From Streptomyces sp. NBC_00461 (GTDB lineage Bacteria > Actinomycetota > Actinomycetes > Streptomycetales > Streptomycetaceae), in contig NZ_CP107902.1 of NCBI RefSeq assembly GCF_036013935.1, forward strand, positions 5,985,001 through 6,049,000: DNA of 64,000 nt. The letters run 5' to 3'. The notes under the pieces are model-generated. The model was given only the letters and a program-made list of their open reading frames with translations. It made no database searches and was not told the DNA's origin. A program made the translations under genes and the position numbers. How positions within the stretch are numbered: position 1 is the stretch's first letter; each line of letters opens with the position of its first letter. Of the stretch, positions 19,596-29,116 are shown piece after piece.

Positions 19596-20483
19596 CTACT
19601 GGGCGAGTGCCGCGGCCGATGCCTGGGTCTCGCCCCGGCGGCGGATCTGGCTGAAAACGAACTGCGCCAGGTCGTCGCCGCCCTTGAACGCCGCCGTGCT
19701 CGCGTTCGTGACGTCCTTGCCATTGGTGAAGCCGGTGGTCGTGAAGTAGGCGTAGCGGCCGTAGGAGTTGGTCGTCATACGGCACTTCGCGCCGTCGCAG
19801 AACGTCTTCACGCCGGCGCCGGACAGCGGTTGCATGAAGCCCTGCTTGTCCGCGGTGGTCTTGACCTTGGTCGCCTGTGCCTGCGTGTCGAAGACGGCCA
19901 CGCCGACCGTCACCGCGACGCCGTCCTTCGTGTACGTGGCGCGCAGCAGGCGGGTGCAGCCGTTGGAGGTGAGGAGGTTGGCGTAGCTGCCCTTGACGGC
20001 CGAGGAGCACTTCTTCGTGTCGGACGTCGCGCCCTTCTTGTACACGGTCGAACCCGTGACGGTCAGCTGCTTGCCCGGGAAGAGGGTCTCCGTGCTGAGG
20101 GGGGCCGTGTCCTTGGTCTTGCTGGAGACGAAGTCCTTCGGGTCCAGCGGGGGAGGGGCGCTTGTCGGCGCGAACGAGGGGGCCGTCGCGCTGCTGCTCG
20201 GGATGGACCCGCTCGCCGGTACGTTGGTCGGGTCGCCCGAGGCCCGGTTGTCGCCGTTCGCCGACACGACGGCCATGGCTACGGCGGTGCCTATCGCGAT
20301 GGTGGCGACCGCGCCGCCGCCGATGAACAGCAGCCGACGCCGCTTGTTGCGTGTCTCGGACGCCTCGGCGAGCGCCGCCCAGTCCGGGGTGGGGCCGTCG
20401 CTGCCGCTGGTCCACGGCTGCTGGGAGTTCGGTTTCCAGGGGTCCCACTGCGACGGGGGTCCCCCCTGCTGCCCATAGCTCAT
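19596..20483 (-). CDS. Membrane-anchored protein of unknown function
   Basis: 295 residues from ATG 20483 ([15 protein letters not shown]). A Gly/Pro/Gln/Trp-rich cytosolic segment (~45 residues) is followed by Lys/Arg and one membrane helix at about 51-73, then a Ser/Pro/Ala linker and an external domain (~200 residues) with several cysteines ([24 protein letters not shown]). I do not recognise the domain. This single-helix, Pro-rich layout is common among actinobacterial surface proteins. Convergent with truA and divergent from rplM. Confidence 0.75.
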   Translation of the reverse strand: MSYGQQGGPPSQWDPWKPNSQQPWTSGSDGPTPDWAALAEASETRNKRRRLLFIGGGAVATIAIGTAVAMAVVSANGDNRASGDPTNVPASGSIPSSSATAPSFAPTSAPPPLDPKDFVSSKTKDTAPLSTETLFPGKQLTVTGSTVYKKGATSDTKKCSSAVKGSYANLLTSNGCTRLLRATYTKDGVAVTVGVAVFDTQAQATKVKTTADKQGFMQPLSGAGVKTFCDGAKCRMTTNSYGRYAYFTTTGFTNGKDVTNASTAAFKGGDDLAQFVFSQIRRRGETQASAAALAQ

Positions 20484-20597
20484 GGGGCGCATCTTAGACG
20501 GGGGCCGGAGGGTGCTGATGTGGCTCCCGCAAGGCCGACGGGGACCTTTCCGGCAGGGATGCACATCTCGGTCTCCGTGGTGCGTGGCGACCTCGTT

Positions 20598-20627
20598 TTG
20601 ACCCGTTCGGGCCTGGGCAGGTATTCT
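20598..20627 (+). promoter_or_regulatory. Promoter for rplM-rpsI
   Basis: TTGACC (20598-20603), 18-nt spacer, TATTCT (20622-20627), a good match to the housekeeping consensus. It gives a leader of about 170 nt. The rest of the 321-nt gap (20484-20804) shows no gene. Confidence 0.6.
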
Positions 20628-20804
20628 GCTTCTTCGTTGTGTATTGGCTTGCTCATTCTCACGGGACGGGCCCTTACACCGGTCCACCGGGCCGATGACC
20701 AGCGACCCCACGTACGCGGTATGCGTCGCCGCAGTGGCTCAGGCTGTCGTGATCGTTTCGGTGACCTGTTCAGGACCATTCACTCGAAGCGAAGGCTACG
20801 AACC

Positions 20805-21248
20805 GTGCGTACGTACAGCCCCAAGCCCGGCGATGTGACGCGCCAGTGGCACGTCATCGACGCTCAGGACGTCGTCCTGGGTCGTCTCGCCACGACCGCC
20901 GCGTCCCTTCTGCGGGGCAAGCACAAGCCGATCTACGCCCCTCACGTCGACACCGGTGACTTCGTCATCATCATCAACGCCGACAAGGTGCACCTCTCCG
21001 GCAACAAGCGGACCCAGAAGATGGCTTACCGCCACTCCGGCTACCCGGGTGGTCTGCGCTCGGTCCGTTACGACGAGCTGCTGGACAAGAACCCCGAGAA
21101 GGCCGTCGAGAAGGCCGTCAAGGGCATGCTCCCCAAGAACACCCTGGGCCGTCAGATGCTCACCAAGCTGAAGGTCTACTCGGGCGATGTGCACCCGCAC
21201 GCTGCGCAGCAGCCGGTGCCGTTCGAGATCACCCAGGTCGCGCAGTAA
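20805..21248 (+). CDS. rplM: 50S ribosomal protein L13
   Basis: 147 residues from GTG 20805 ([20 protein letters not shown]), the standard length; the frame is open much further upstream but without homology. Early 50S assembly protein. Signature [15 protein letters not shown] near the end. Forms a two-gene unit with rpsI. Confidence 0.97.
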   Translation: MRTYSPKPGDVTRQWHVIDAQDVVLGRLATTAASLLRGKHKPIYAPHVDTGDFVIIINADKVHLSGNKRTQKMAYRHSGYPGGLRSVRYDELLDKNPEKAVEKAVKGMLPKNTLGRQMLTKLKVYSGDVHPHAAQQPVPFEITQVAQ

Positions 21249-21290
21249 GTCCGGCCACCCCCTAAGACTGAAGAGAATCTGAGGAGCATC

Positions 21291-21818
21291 GTGGCCGAGA
21301 CCACCGTTGAGCAGCCGGTCGAAGAGACCGAGACCGAGCTGGCCGACATCGAGAGCTACACCACCGAGTCCGAGGTCCCCGTCGAGGGCGAGTACACCTC
21401 GGAGTCCGTGGCGTCCCGCTTCGGCGACCCGCAGCCGGCCGCCGGCCTGGGCCGTCGCAAGAACGCCATCGCCCGCGTCCGGATCGTCCCGGGCACCGGC
21501 AAGTGGAAGGTCAACGGGCGCACGCTCGAGGACTACTTCCCGAACAAGGTCCACCAGCAGGAAGTCAACGAGCCCTTCAAGGTGCTCGAGCTCGACGGCC
21601 GCTACGACGTCATCGCCCGCATCTCGGGTGGCGGCGTCTCCGGCCAGGCCGGTGCCCTGCGCCTCGGCGTGGCCCGCGCCCTGAACGAGGCCGACGTGGA
21701 CAACAACCGCGGCGCCCTGAAGAAGGCCGGCTACCTCCGCCGCGACGACCGTGCGGTCGAGCGCAAGAAGGCCGGTCTGAAGAAGGCCCGTAAGGCTCCG
21801 CAGTACAGCAAGCGTTAA
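21291..21818 (+). CDS. rpsI: 30S ribosomal protein S9, with acidic N-terminal extension
   Basis: 175 residues, GTG start after GAGGAGCATC. About 45 acidic residues (rich in Glu/Thr/Val) precede the core, which starts at [19 protein letters not shown]. The C-terminus ends in PQYSKR, the tail that contacts P-site tRNA. Followed by a strong terminator. Confidence 0.97.
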   Translation: MAETTVEQPVEETETELADIESYTTESEVPVEGEYTSESVASRFGDPQPAAGLGRRKNAIARVRIVPGTGKWKVNGRTLEDYFPNKVHQQEVNEPFKVLELDGRYDVIARISGGGVSGQAGALRLGVARALNEADVDNNRGALKKAGYLRRDDRAVERKKAGLKKARKAPQYSKR

Positions 21819-21840
21819 TCGCTGCTGCCTGTACGCACTC

Positions 21841-21886
21841 CGAACGCCCCGGCGGCACGCCACAGTGCTGTCGGGGCGTTCGTTTA
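21841..21886 (+). terminator. Terminator after rpsI
   Basis: CGAACGCCCCG (21841-21851) and CGGGGCGTTCG (21872-21882) form a perfect 11-bp stem, with further pairing inside the 20-nt loop and a TTTA tail. Confidence 0.8.
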
Positions 21887-21907
21887 TCACAAGCTGGGGC
21901 GTATAAC
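21879..21907 (+). promoter_or_regulatory. Candidate glmM promoter
   Basis: TTCGTT (21879-21884), 17-nt spacer, TATAAC (21902-21907). The -35 box overlaps the rpsI terminator. Confidence 0.45.
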
Positions 21908-22032
21908 GGCACAAGAGGCTCAAAGGCTTGTGTGATCGGATGCTCAGGCATGGAATGCCTGGGATGCGGGAGTCGCGTGTGCGAGCTGCAGCAGCACCGG
22001 CTTTCGAAACTGACGCTTCCTCAGGAGGACAA

Positions 22033-23391
22033 GTGGGACGACTCTTCGGCACGGACGGCGTGCGCGGTGTCGCCAACGCGGACCTGACGGCGGAGATGGC
22101 GCTCGGCCTCTCCGTTGCCGCGGCGCACGTACTGGCCGAGGCGGGCTCCTTCCAGGGCCACCGGGCGACGGCGGTCGTCGGACGGGACCCGCGTGCCTCA
22201 GGGGAGTTCCTGGAAGCCGCCGTGGTCGCCGGCCTCGCCAGCGCGGGCGTGGACGTCCTGCGCGTCGGTGTGCTGCCCACTCCGGCGGTGGCGTATCTCA
22301 CGGGAGCGCTCGGCGCCGACCTCGGCGTCATGCTCTCGGCGAGCCACAACGCCATGCCCGACAACGGCGTCAAGTTCCTCGCGCGTGGCGGGCACAAGCT
22401 CGACGACGAGCTCGAGGACAGGATCGAGGCCGTCTACGACTCCCACCGCCACGGTGAGCCCTGGCAGCGGCCCACGGGCGCGGGCGTCGGGCGCGTGCGG
22501 TCGTACGACGAAGGGTTCGACCAGTACGTCGCCCACCTCATCGCCGTGCTCCCGAACCGTCTGGACGGGCTGAAGATCGTCCTCGACGAGGCGCACGGAG
22601 CTGCCTCCCGGGTCTCGCCGGAGGCGTTCTCGCGCGCCGGCGCCGACGTGATCACGATCGGTGCCGAGCCGGACGGGCTCAACATCAACGACGGCTGCGG
22701 ATCGACCCATCTGGACAAACTCAAGGCCGCGGTCGTCGAGCACGGGGCCGCGCTCGGTATCGCGCACGACGGTGACGCCGACCGATGCCTCGCCGTGGAC
22801 CACACCGGTGCGGAGGTCGACGGGGACCAGATCCTGGCCGTCATCGCGCTGGCCATGCGTGAGCGTTCCGTACTGCGCGAGGACACCGTTGTCGCGACGG
22901 TCATGTCCAACCTGGGCTTCAAGCTGGCGCTGGAGCGGGAAGGGCTCAGCCTCGTCCAGACGGCGGTCGGTGACCGTTACGTCCTGGAGGAGATGAAGGA
23001 GCACGGGTACGCGCTCGGGGGCGAGCAGTCCGGGCACGTGATCATCCTCGACCACGCGACGACCGGTGACGGCACGCTGACCGGACTCATGCTGGCGGCC
23101 CGGGTCGCCGAGAGCGGTCGGACGCTGCGGGATCTGGCGTCCGTGATGGAGCGGTTGCCGCAGGTGCTCATCAACGTGCCGGACGTGGACAGGTCGCGGG
23201 TGAAGACGTCCGCGGAGCTCGCGGCGGCGGTGTCCGACGCGGAGCGTGAACTCGGGTCCACCGGGCGGGTGTTGCTGCGGCCGTCCGGAACGGAGCCGTT
23301 GGTGCGGGTGATGGTCGAGGCCGCGGACATCGATCAGGCTCGGTCTGTCGCCGAGCGGCTGGCGGATGTGGTGAAGTCCGCGCTGGGTTAG
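22033..23391 (+). CDS. glmM: Phosphoglucosamine mutase
   Basis: 452 residues from GTG 22033 ([12 protein letters not shown]) behind a strong CAGGAGGACAA site. Converts glucosamine-6-phosphate to glucosamine-1-phosphate for UDP-GlcNAc and cell wall synthesis. Ser104 in [12 protein letters not shown] is the phosphorylated residue, the metal loop is AHDGDADRC, and the sugar loop is GGEQSGH. Functionally linked to glmS 3 kb downstream. Confidence 0.97.
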   Translation: MGRLFGTDGVRGVANADLTAEMALGLSVAAAHVLAEAGSFQGHRATAVVGRDPRASGEFLEAAVVAGLASAGVDVLRVGVLPTPAVAYLTGALGADLGVMLSASHNAMPDNGVKFLARGGHKLDDELEDRIEAVYDSHRHGEPWQRPTGAGVGRVRSYDEGFDQYVAHLIAVLPNRLDGLKIVLDEAHGAASRVSPEAFSRAGADVITIGAEPDGLNINDGCGSTHLDKLKAAVVEHGAALGIAHDGDADRCLAVDHTGAEVDGDQILAVIALAMRERSVLREDTVVATVMSNLGFKLALEREGLSLVQTAVGDRYVLEEMKEHGYALGGEQSGHVIILDHATTGDGTLTGLMLAARVAESGRTLRDLASVMERLPQVLINVPDVDRSRVKTSAELAAAVSDAERELGSTGRVLLRPSGTEPLVRVMVEAADIDQARSVAERLADVVKSALG

Positions 23392-23456
23392 TTCCGCCGG
23401 GCTCCGTCACCCGAATGAACGTAACAGAGAGCGCACGTCTGATTGCTGGTTGTTCA

Positions 23457-23500
23457 CTTGCGTCGAGGGAGTCATGAGTGGCGCCCTGCCTCGACGCAAG
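23457..23500 (+). promoter_or_regulatory. 12-bp perfect inverted repeat in the leader of the following gene
   Basis: CTTGCGTCGAGG (23457-23468) and CCTCGACGCAAG (23489-23500), 20 nt apart, end just before the GGGAGA ribosome site of the next gene. As RNA it would form a stable stem abutting the site. Confidence 0.65.
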
Positions 23501-23513
23501 GGAGAAACCCAGC

Positions 23514-24038
23514 ATGAAGATCGTGAGCAGCACCCTGAGGCGAGCGGCCGGTCCGGTCCTGGCCGCGGGTCTCGTCGTCGTTCCGTTCGCCACCCCGGCC
23601 GAGGCCGCGACACCGGGCTCCACCGCGTTCCGCATCTTCGGCGGCCTCGTCGGGCTCCAGGCGCGCGCCGGTGTGCAGAACAATGTCTCGGCCACGGTTT
23701 CCGGCACGCATGTGATCCTCTCGGACACCACGGGCATCGCGATCGGCCCGGGCTGCACCCGGCTGAACGCCACCACCGCCGACTGCGGCAGCATCAGCGG
23801 CACCCGGCTCGCGATAGCGCTGGGCGACCAGAATGACAGCGCCGTGGCCAACGTTCCGGTCAACGTCACCGTCGACGCCGGCACGGGCATCGACTCGGTG
23901 ACCACGAACGGCGGCAACGACACGATCGGCGTCGAGGACAACGCAGGCGGTGACACGGTGACCTGCAACGGCGGCACCGACACGGTGTTCGCCGACCCCG
24001 GCGACACCATCGCCGGAGACTGCGAAAGGCAGTTCTAG
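23514..24038 (+). CDS. Secreted protein with RTX-like beta-roll end, function unknown
   Basis: 174 residues from ATG 23514 behind AAGGGAGAAACC. A signal peptide ends near AEAA (about residue 31). The mature protein is Gly/Thr/Asp/Asn-rich; its end (NGGNDTIGVEDNAGGDT, then NGGTDTVFADPGDT) resembles degenerate calcium-binding GGxxT repeats, with a cysteine at each end of the repeat zone. No enzyme motif is seen. The stop overlaps the stop of the convergent DUF389 gene. Confidence 0.7.
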   Translation: MKIVSSTLRRAAGPVLAAGLVVVPFATPAEAATPGSTAFRIFGGLVGLQARAGVQNNVSATVSGTHVILSDTTGIAIGPGCTRLNATTADCGSISGTRLAIALGDQNDSAVANVPVNVTVDAGTGIDSVTTNGGNDTIGVEDNAGGDTVTCNGGTDTVFADPGDTIAGDCERQF

Positions 24039-24982
24039 AGTCCTCCGGCCTTCGCCGTACGCTCGCGCTGTCTGGCCCAGAGCCACTTCTGGGCCAGTAG
24101 CGTCAGGGTGCCTGCCAGGACGATGCCCAGCAGGTTCAGGAGGAGCTGGCCTGTGGAGCCCCAGGCCTGTCCGTACTCGCCGTAGGCGAAGGCCACCGCT
24201 GCGTTCGCCGCAGCGGGGACCGTGGTGACCGAGATGGCCACGCCGACCAGCAGGCCCGACTTCGCCGAGGTCAGCGAGAGGGTGCCGGCGATGCCGGCCA
24301 GGACGGCCACGACGAAGGAGAACGCGTCGGGCCGGTAGATGAAGTGGGTGTTGGGGCGTGCGGCCGCCAGCTGGACCTTGGTGAACAGGTCCACGGCGTC
24401 CATGAAGTACGTGAAGCCGACCGTCACCAGCATCGCGACGGCGAAGCCGACGAGCAGGGCGGTCAGGGAGCGCAGGGCGAGGCGCGGATGGCGCTGCACC
24501 AGGGCCGTGCAGAAACCCGCCAGCGGGCCGAACTCCGGGCCCACCGCCATCGCGCCCACGATCAGGATCGCGTTGTCGAGCACGACACCGCAGGCCGCGA
24601 TCATCGTGGCGAGCGTGATGAAGGCGACGTAGGTGATGGAGAGCGTCGACTCCTCGTGCGTCGCGTCCGTGAGGTGCTCCCACAGGACCGCGTCGGCGCC
24701 CTCGCCGGGTGCTTCCTCCTCCGCCTTGTCCGCGCGCCTGGACAGCGACAGGTCGATGTTCTCGACGGCGATGGAACCGGTCTGCTCGATGCCCAACTGC
24801 TGCAGGCCGGTGAGGAGTTCGTCGCCCGCCTCGCGCGCCACGTCGCACATCACCACGTCCCCCGGGGGGTTGCGGGCGGCTCCCGGCAGCACGACGAGAT
24901 GCGTGGTGCCGACCGTCCGCTCGATCAGGCGGACCGCGTCGTCGGTCGTGTCGGAGGGTGTGATCAGGCGCAGGTGCAGCAT
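24035..24982 (-). CDS. DUF389 family membrane protein
   Basis: 315 residues. A ~115-residue soluble N-terminal part (ends in an acidic stretch, EEEAPGEGADAV) is followed by about six membrane helices with the family core AILIVGAMAVGPEFGPLAG. The function of DUF389 proteins is not settled. The gene lies downstream of coaA on the same strand, but an inverted-repeat element separates them, so co-transcription is uncertain. Confidence 0.85.
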   Translation of the reverse strand: MLHLRLITPSDTTDDAVRLIERTVGTTHLVVLPGAARNPPGDVVMCDVAREAGDELLTGLQQLGIEQTGSIAVENIDLSLSRRADKAEEEAPGEGADAVLWEHLTDATHEESTLSITYVAFITLATMIAACGVVLDNAILIVGAMAVGPEFGPLAGFCTALVQRHPRLALRSLTALLVGFAVAMLVTVGFTYFMDAVDLFTKVQLAAARPNTHFIYRPDAFSFVVAVLAGIAGTLSLTSAKSGLLVGVAISVTTVPAAANAAVAFAYGEYGQAWGSTGQLLLNLLGIVLAGTLTLLAQKWLWARQRERTAKAGGL

Positions 24983-24995
24983 GGCCGCACCTTAG

Positions 24996-25082
24996 GGGGT
25001 GTCCGGCGGATCTGGCTCGGCGTCGCGGGATCTGGTCCGGGGGTGCCGCACCTCATGGCCGACCTGATCCGCCGGACACCCC
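24996..25082. mobile_element. 87-bp element with perfect 17-bp terminal inverted repeats
   Basis: GGGGTGTCCGGCGGATC (24996-25012) and its exact reverse complement (25066-25082) bracket a 53-bp interior that contains two GATCTGG words. It lies between coaA and the DUF389 gene. It could be a MITE-like remnant or simply a long terminator stem for coaA. No target-site duplication is visible at the ends. Confidence 0.45.
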
Positions 25083-25088
25083 TGGCCG

Positions 25089-26078
25089 TCACAGTTTGCG
25101 CAGGCTCAGGCGCTGCACCTTGTGGTCCGGGCCCTTGCGGACGACCAGGGTGGCCCGGCCGCGGGTGGGGGCGATGTTCTCCACCAGGTTGGGCTTGTTG
25201 ATGGTGCGCCACATCGTGCCCGCGTAGTCGAGGGCCTCCTCCTCGGAGACCTGGGTGTACTTGCGGAAGTACGAGGACGGGTTCTGGAAGGCCGTCTCGC
25301 GCAGCCTGCGGAAGCGGTTGAGGTACCAGCGCTCGATGTCCTCGGTGCGGGCGTCGACGTACACACTGAAGTCGAAGTAGTCGGCGAGACCGACGCGGGT
25401 GCGGCCGTCCTTGCCCGGGAGGGCGGGCTGCAGGACGTTCAGGCCCTCGACGATGAGGATGTCGGGGCGGCGGACCGTCAGCCGCTGGTCGGGGACGATG
25501 TCGTAGATGAGGTGGGAGTAGACCGGGGCCGTCACCTCGTCCTTGCCGGCCTTGATGTCGGCGACGAAGCGGGTGAGGGCCCGGCGGTCGTAGGACTCGG
25601 GGAAACCCTTCCGCGACATCAGTCCGCGGGCCTGCAACTCCCTGGTGGGGAGCAGGAATCCGTCGGTCGTGACGAGTTCGACGCGCGGGTGTTCCGGCCA
25701 GCGGGAGAGCAGCGCCTGGAGGAGACGCGCGACGGTGGACTTTCCTACGGCGACCGAACCCGCGACGCCTATCACGAACGGGGTGCCCGACTGGGAGCCC
25801 TGTTCGCCGAGGAAGGTGTTCAGGGCGCCGCGCAGGCCGTCCGTGGCGCCGATGTAGAGGTTGAGGAGGCGGGAGAGCGGCAGGTAGATGTCCCGCACCT
25901 CGTCGAGGTCGATGACATCGCCCAGGCCGCGCAGCCTCTCGACCTCCTCGGCGGTGAGCGGCAGCGGCGTCTTCTCGCGCAGCGCGCTCCACTCGGCTCG
26001 GGTGAGGTCGACGTAGGGAGTCGCCTCCGGCCTGTGCCGGTGGGCGCTCCGGGGTATCGAGGAGACCGGAGAGATCAC
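25089..26078 (-). CDS. coaA: Pantothenate kinase, type I
   Basis: 329 residues, GTG start. Catalyses the first committed step of coenzyme A synthesis. Walker A motif [12 protein letters not shown], the family segment [16 protein letters not shown], and the substrate region [14 protein letters not shown] are intact. Divergent from glmS, with 142 nt between starts. Confidence 0.96.
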   Translation of the reverse strand: MISPVSSIPRSAHRHRPEATPYVDLTRAEWSALREKTPLPLTAEEVERLRGLGDVIDLDEVRDIYLPLSRLLNLYIGATDGLRGALNTFLGEQGSQSGTPFVIGVAGSVAVGKSTVARLLQALLSRWPEHPRVELVTTDGFLLPTRELQARGLMSRKGFPESYDRRALTRFVADIKAGKDEVTAPVYSHLIYDIVPDQRLTVRRPDILIVEGLNVLQPALPGKDGRTRVGLADYFDFSVYVDARTEDIERWYLNRFRRLRETAFQNPSSYFRKYTQVSEEEALDYAGTMWRTINKPNLVENIAPTRGRATLVVRKGPDHKVQRLSLRKL

Positions 26079-26207
26079 AGTCCATTGTTAACGGAGTTTG
26101 AACGGGGTGGTGGGTGGGGTCCGTCACGTTCGCTTCGGGGTGGCGTACGACCGTGGGAATTTCCGATTTCGGGCAGGGAGAGCCTCTTTTCGGCGGGCGT
26201 CGGACCG

Positions 26208-26223
26208 TAGGCTGCCGCGCATG
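26208..26223 (+). promoter_or_regulatory. Leaderless promoter of glmS
   Basis: TAGGCT (26208-26213) lies 7 nt before the ATG at 26221 and there is no Shine-Dalgarno sequence. That spacing puts transcription start at or next to the A of ATG. Confidence 0.55.
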
Positions 26224-28068
26224 TGCGGAATCGTGGGATACGTGGGGCCGCAGTCTGCGCTCGAGGTCGTCATGGCCGGGCTGAAGCGGCTGGAGTACCG
26301 GGGTTACGACTCGGCGGGCGTTGCGGTGCCCGCGGACGGCGGGCTCGCCGCAGCGAAGCGGGCCGGGAAGCTCGTCAACCTGGAGAAGGAGCTGGTGGAG
26401 CGACCCCTGCCGACGGGGAGCACGGGAATCGGGCACACACGGTGGGCCACACACGGGGGGCCGACGGACGCCAACGCCCATCCGCACCTCGACAACGCGG
26501 GTCGGGTCGCCGTCGTGCACAACGGGATCATCGAGAACTTCGCCGCTCTGAGAGCCGAACTGGCGGAGCGCGGGCATGAACTCACCTCCGAGACGGACAC
26601 CGAGGCCGTCGCGCATCTGCTCGCCGAGGAGTACTCCCTGACCGCCGATCTCGCGGAGGCGATGCGGCTGGTGTGCCGGCGGCTGGAGGGGGCGTTCACG
26701 CTGGTCGCGGTGCACGCGGACGAGCCGGACGTGGTGGTGGGGGCGCGGCGCAACTCCCCGCTGGTGGTGGGCGTCGGGGAGGGTGAGGCCTTTCTCGCCT
26801 CGGACGTCGCCGCGTTCATCGCCCACACCCGCTCCGCCCTGGAGCTGGGCCAGGACCAGGTCGTCGAGCTGCGGCGGGACGGCGTGACGGTGACCGGCTT
26901 CGACGGGCGGCCCGCGGACGTCCGGTCGTTCCACATCGACTGGGACGCGTCGGCCGCGGAGAAGGGCGGCTACGACTACTTCATGCTCAAGGAGATCGCC
27001 GAGCAGCCCAAGGCGGTCGCCGACACGCTGCTGGGGCGCATCGACGCGGCCGGTTCGCTGACGCTGGACGAGGTGCGGATCCCGCCGGGGGTGCTGCGGG
27101 AGGTCGACAAGGTCGTCGTTGTCGCGTGCGGTACGGCCTTCCACGCCGGGATGATCGCCAAGTACGCCATCGAGCACTGGACGCGGATCCCGTGCGAGGT
27201 GGAGCTGGCGAGCGAGTTCCGCTACCGGGATCCGATCCTGGGACCGAAATCGCTGGTGATCGCGATCTCGCAGTCCGGCGAGACCATGGACACGCTGATG
27301 GCCGTCCGGCACGCCCGAGAGCAGGGCTCCCATGTCCTCGCGATCTGCAACACCAACGGCTCGACGATCCCGCGGGAGTCGGACGCGGTGCTCTACACGC
27401 ATGCCGGGCCGGAGGTGGCCGTCGCCTCGACCAAGGCGTTCCTGACGCAGTTGGTCGCCTGCTATCTGGTGGCGCTGTATCTGGGGCAGGTGCGGGGCAC
27501 CAAGTGGGGCGACGAGATCGGGGCCGTCATCCGGGATCTGTCGCGGATCTCCGGCGCGGTGGAGCGGGTGCTGGACACGATGGAGCCGGTACGGGCGCTG
27601 GCGCGTTCCCTCGCCGACAAGAACACGGTGCTGTTCCTGGGGCGGCACGTCGGGTATCCGGTCGCGCTGGAGGGTGCGCTGAAGCTCAAGGAGCTGGCGT
27701 ACATGCATGCCGAAGGGTTCGCGGCGGGGGAGCTGAAGCACGGGCCGATCGCGTTGATCGAGCCCGATCTGCCGGTGGTGGTGGTCGTGCCGTCACCCCG
27801 GGGGCGGTCCGTGCTCCACGACAAGATCGTCTCCAACATTCAGGAGATCCGGGCACGAGGGGCGCGGACGATCGTGATCGCGGAGGAGGGCGACGAGGCG
27901 GTCGTGCCGTACGCCGACCATCTGGTCCGGATTCCGGCCACGCCCACCCTGCTGCAGCCGCTCGTCGCCACCGTGCCGCTCCAGGTGTTCGCGTGCGAGC
28001 TGGCGACGGCTCGCGGCAACGAGGTGGACCAGCCCCGGAACCTGGCGAAGTCGGTGACGGTGGAGTGA
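26221..28068 (+). CDS. glmS: Glutamine-fructose-6-phosphate aminotransferase (isomerizing)
   Basis: 615 residues from ATG 26221. Makes glucosamine-6-phosphate from fructose-6-phosphate and glutamine. Cys2 (MCGIVGYVG) is the glutaminase nucleophile of the N-terminal class II amidotransferase domain; two SIS domains follow (SQSGETMDT and STKAF in the first). The C-terminus ends RNLAKSVTVE, the conserved closing segment. A bidirectional terminator follows. Confidence 0.97.
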   Translation: MCGIVGYVGPQSALEVVMAGLKRLEYRGYDSAGVAVPADGGLAAAKRAGKLVNLEKELVERPLPTGSTGIGHTRWATHGGPTDANAHPHLDNAGRVAVVHNGIIENFAALRAELAERGHELTSETDTEAVAHLLAEEYSLTADLAEAMRLVCRRLEGAFTLVAVHADEPDVVVGARRNSPLVVGVGEGEAFLASDVAAFIAHTRSALELGQDQVVELRRDGVTVTGFDGRPADVRSFHIDWDASAAEKGGYDYFMLKEIAEQPKAVADTLLGRIDAAGSLTLDEVRIPPGVLREVDKVVVVACGTAFHAGMIAKYAIEHWTRIPCEVELASEFRYRDPILGPKSLVIAISQSGETMDTLMAVRHAREQGSHVLAICNTNGSTIPRESDAVLYTHAGPEVAVASTKAFLTQLVACYLVALYLGQVRGTKWGDEIGAVIRDLSRISGAVERVLDTMEPVRALARSLADKNTVLFLGRHVGYPVALEGALKLKELAYMHAEGFAAGELKHGPIALIEPDLPVVVVVPSPRGRSVLHDKIVSNIQEIRARGARTIVIAEEGDEAVVPYADHLVRIPATPTLLQPLVATVPLQVFACELATARGNEVDQPRNLAKSVTVE

Positions 28069-28100
28069 GCGGGGTGAGCGGCGTGAGCGGAGCGTAGGAA

Positions 28101-28133
28101 AAGGGGCGAACGGCTGGGTGTCGTTCGCCCCTT
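28101..28133. terminator. Bidirectional terminator between glmS and the convergent SH3-like gene
   Basis: AAGGGGCGAACG (28101-28112) / CGTTCGCCCCTT (28122-28133), perfect 12-bp stem, 9-nt loop. The stem ends in A/T pairs on each side, suiting use in both directions. Confidence 0.8.
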
Positions 28134-28174
28134 GGCTACGCGGTCACGCGGTCATGCGGTCATTCGTTCTGCGG

Positions 28175-28534
28175 TCAGATGGGCAGGCAGGTCGCCGGGA
28201 CCCAACCCTCCACGCTGGAGCTGTCGGGACCGCCGTAGAACCACTTGTCGCTCGTCTTGCCGCAGGCCGTGTAGGAGCCGCCCTTGACGGGCTTGCCGTC
28301 GCTGGTGCAGATCCCGCCCTTCGCGCCCTTGCCCCAGGTGCCGAGGGCCGTGGCGCTCGTCTTGGGCGAGGAGCGGAGATTGACGGTTTCCTTGGGCTTG
28401 ACGTTGGTCAGCGCGCTGCTGCAGTCCGGAGTCGTCGCCGCGGCGGCCATGCCGGCGGTGGCGACGGTGCCGGTGAGGGCCGTACCGATGAGGGCGGCGG
28501 TGGCGAGCGCCGTGCCCAGGGACCTGAACTTCAA
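28175..28534 (-). CDS. Small secreted SH3-like domain protein
   Basis: 119 residues, TTG start at 28534 behind GGGAGGA. A signal peptide ends near residue 33 (AAAA|TTPDC). The mature part resembles a bacterial SH3 domain ([19 protein letters not shown], then WVPATCLPI), a fold that often binds cell-wall peptides. Four cysteines probably form disulfides. Related small SH3 proteins are common in Streptomyces; the ligand is unknown. Confidence 0.75.
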   Translation of the reverse strand: MKFRSLGTALATAALIGTALTGTVATAGMAAAATTPDCSSALTNVKPKETVNLRSSPKTSATALGTWGKGAKGGICTSDGKPVKGGSYTACGKTSDKWFYGGPDSSSVEGWVPATCLPI

Positions 28535-28685
28535 GGCTGTGTCCTCCCGTTGCGTGCAAAGGCGTCCGCGGACTCACGGATCGCCAGTCAGGACGAAGAC
28601 TACGGGGGGCGGGTGTTCGTCATGATCTTGGGGGCGGCGAGGGCTGGTTGGCCCCGTCCGGCGGGGCCGTGGCCCGCTCTCCTCG

Positions 28686-28701
28686 TAGGGTGCTCGCCAT
28701 G
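28686..28701 (+). promoter_or_regulatory. Leaderless promoter of acpS
   Basis: TAGGGT (28686-28691), then 7 nt, then ATG 28699. No ribosome site is visible. Confidence 0.5.
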
Positions 28702-29070
28702 AGCATCATCGGCGTCGGTATCGACGTGGCGGAGATCGACCGGTTCGAGGCGTCGCTGAAGCGGACGCCCGGCCTGGCCCAACGCCTCTTTGTGGAGAGC
28801 GAGTTGCTGCTGCCCAGCGGGGAGCGCCGAGGGGTCGCCTCGCTCGCCGCCCGGTTCGCCGCCAAGGAGGCACTGGCCAAGGCGCTCGGTGCGCCGCCCG
28901 GTCTGCTGTGGACGGACGCCGAGGTGTTCGTCGAGGACAGCGGGCGGCCGCGGCTGCGGGTCAGCGGGACGGTGGCGGCGCGCGCGGCGGAGCTGGGCGT
29001 GCAGTCCTGGCACGTGTCGCTCAGCCATGACGCCGGCGTGGCCTCGGCCGTGGTGGTCGCGGAAGGCTGA
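28699..29070 (+). CDS. acpS: Holo-[acyl-carrier-protein] synthase
   Basis: 123 residues from ATG 28699 ([16 protein letters not shown]). Transfers 4'-phosphopantetheine from coenzyme A to acyl carrier proteins. The magnesium Asp in [10 protein letters not shown] and the Glu in [13 protein letters not shown] are present. The CoA-producing gene coaA is nearby. nnr follows 46 nt downstream. Confidence 0.96.
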   Translation: MSIIGVGIDVAEIDRFEASLKRTPGLAQRLFVESELLLPSGERRGVASLAARFAAKEALAKALGAPPGLLWTDAEVFVEDSGRPRLRVSGTVAARAAELGVQSWHVSLSHDAGVASAVVVAEG

Positions 29071-29116
29071 CCGGCCCACGTGCGGGCGCGCCCGCTTCCG
29101 GGAGAGACTCGACCCC

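Noticed and set aside
19575..20804. In-frame upstream extension of rplM to over 550 codons
   Set aside because: L13 begins at GTG 20805; the extension crosses a promoter and lies antisense to another gene.
20484..20804. tRNA gene or riboswitch before rplM
   Set aside because: No cloverleaf or known aptamer core could be drawn; only a promoter is supported.
24964..27741. A 925-codon open frame on the minus strand across coaA and glmS
   Set aside because: It is antisense to glmS and out of frame with coaA, rich in Arg/Pro/His, and shows no family motif; long shadow frames are expected at this GC content.
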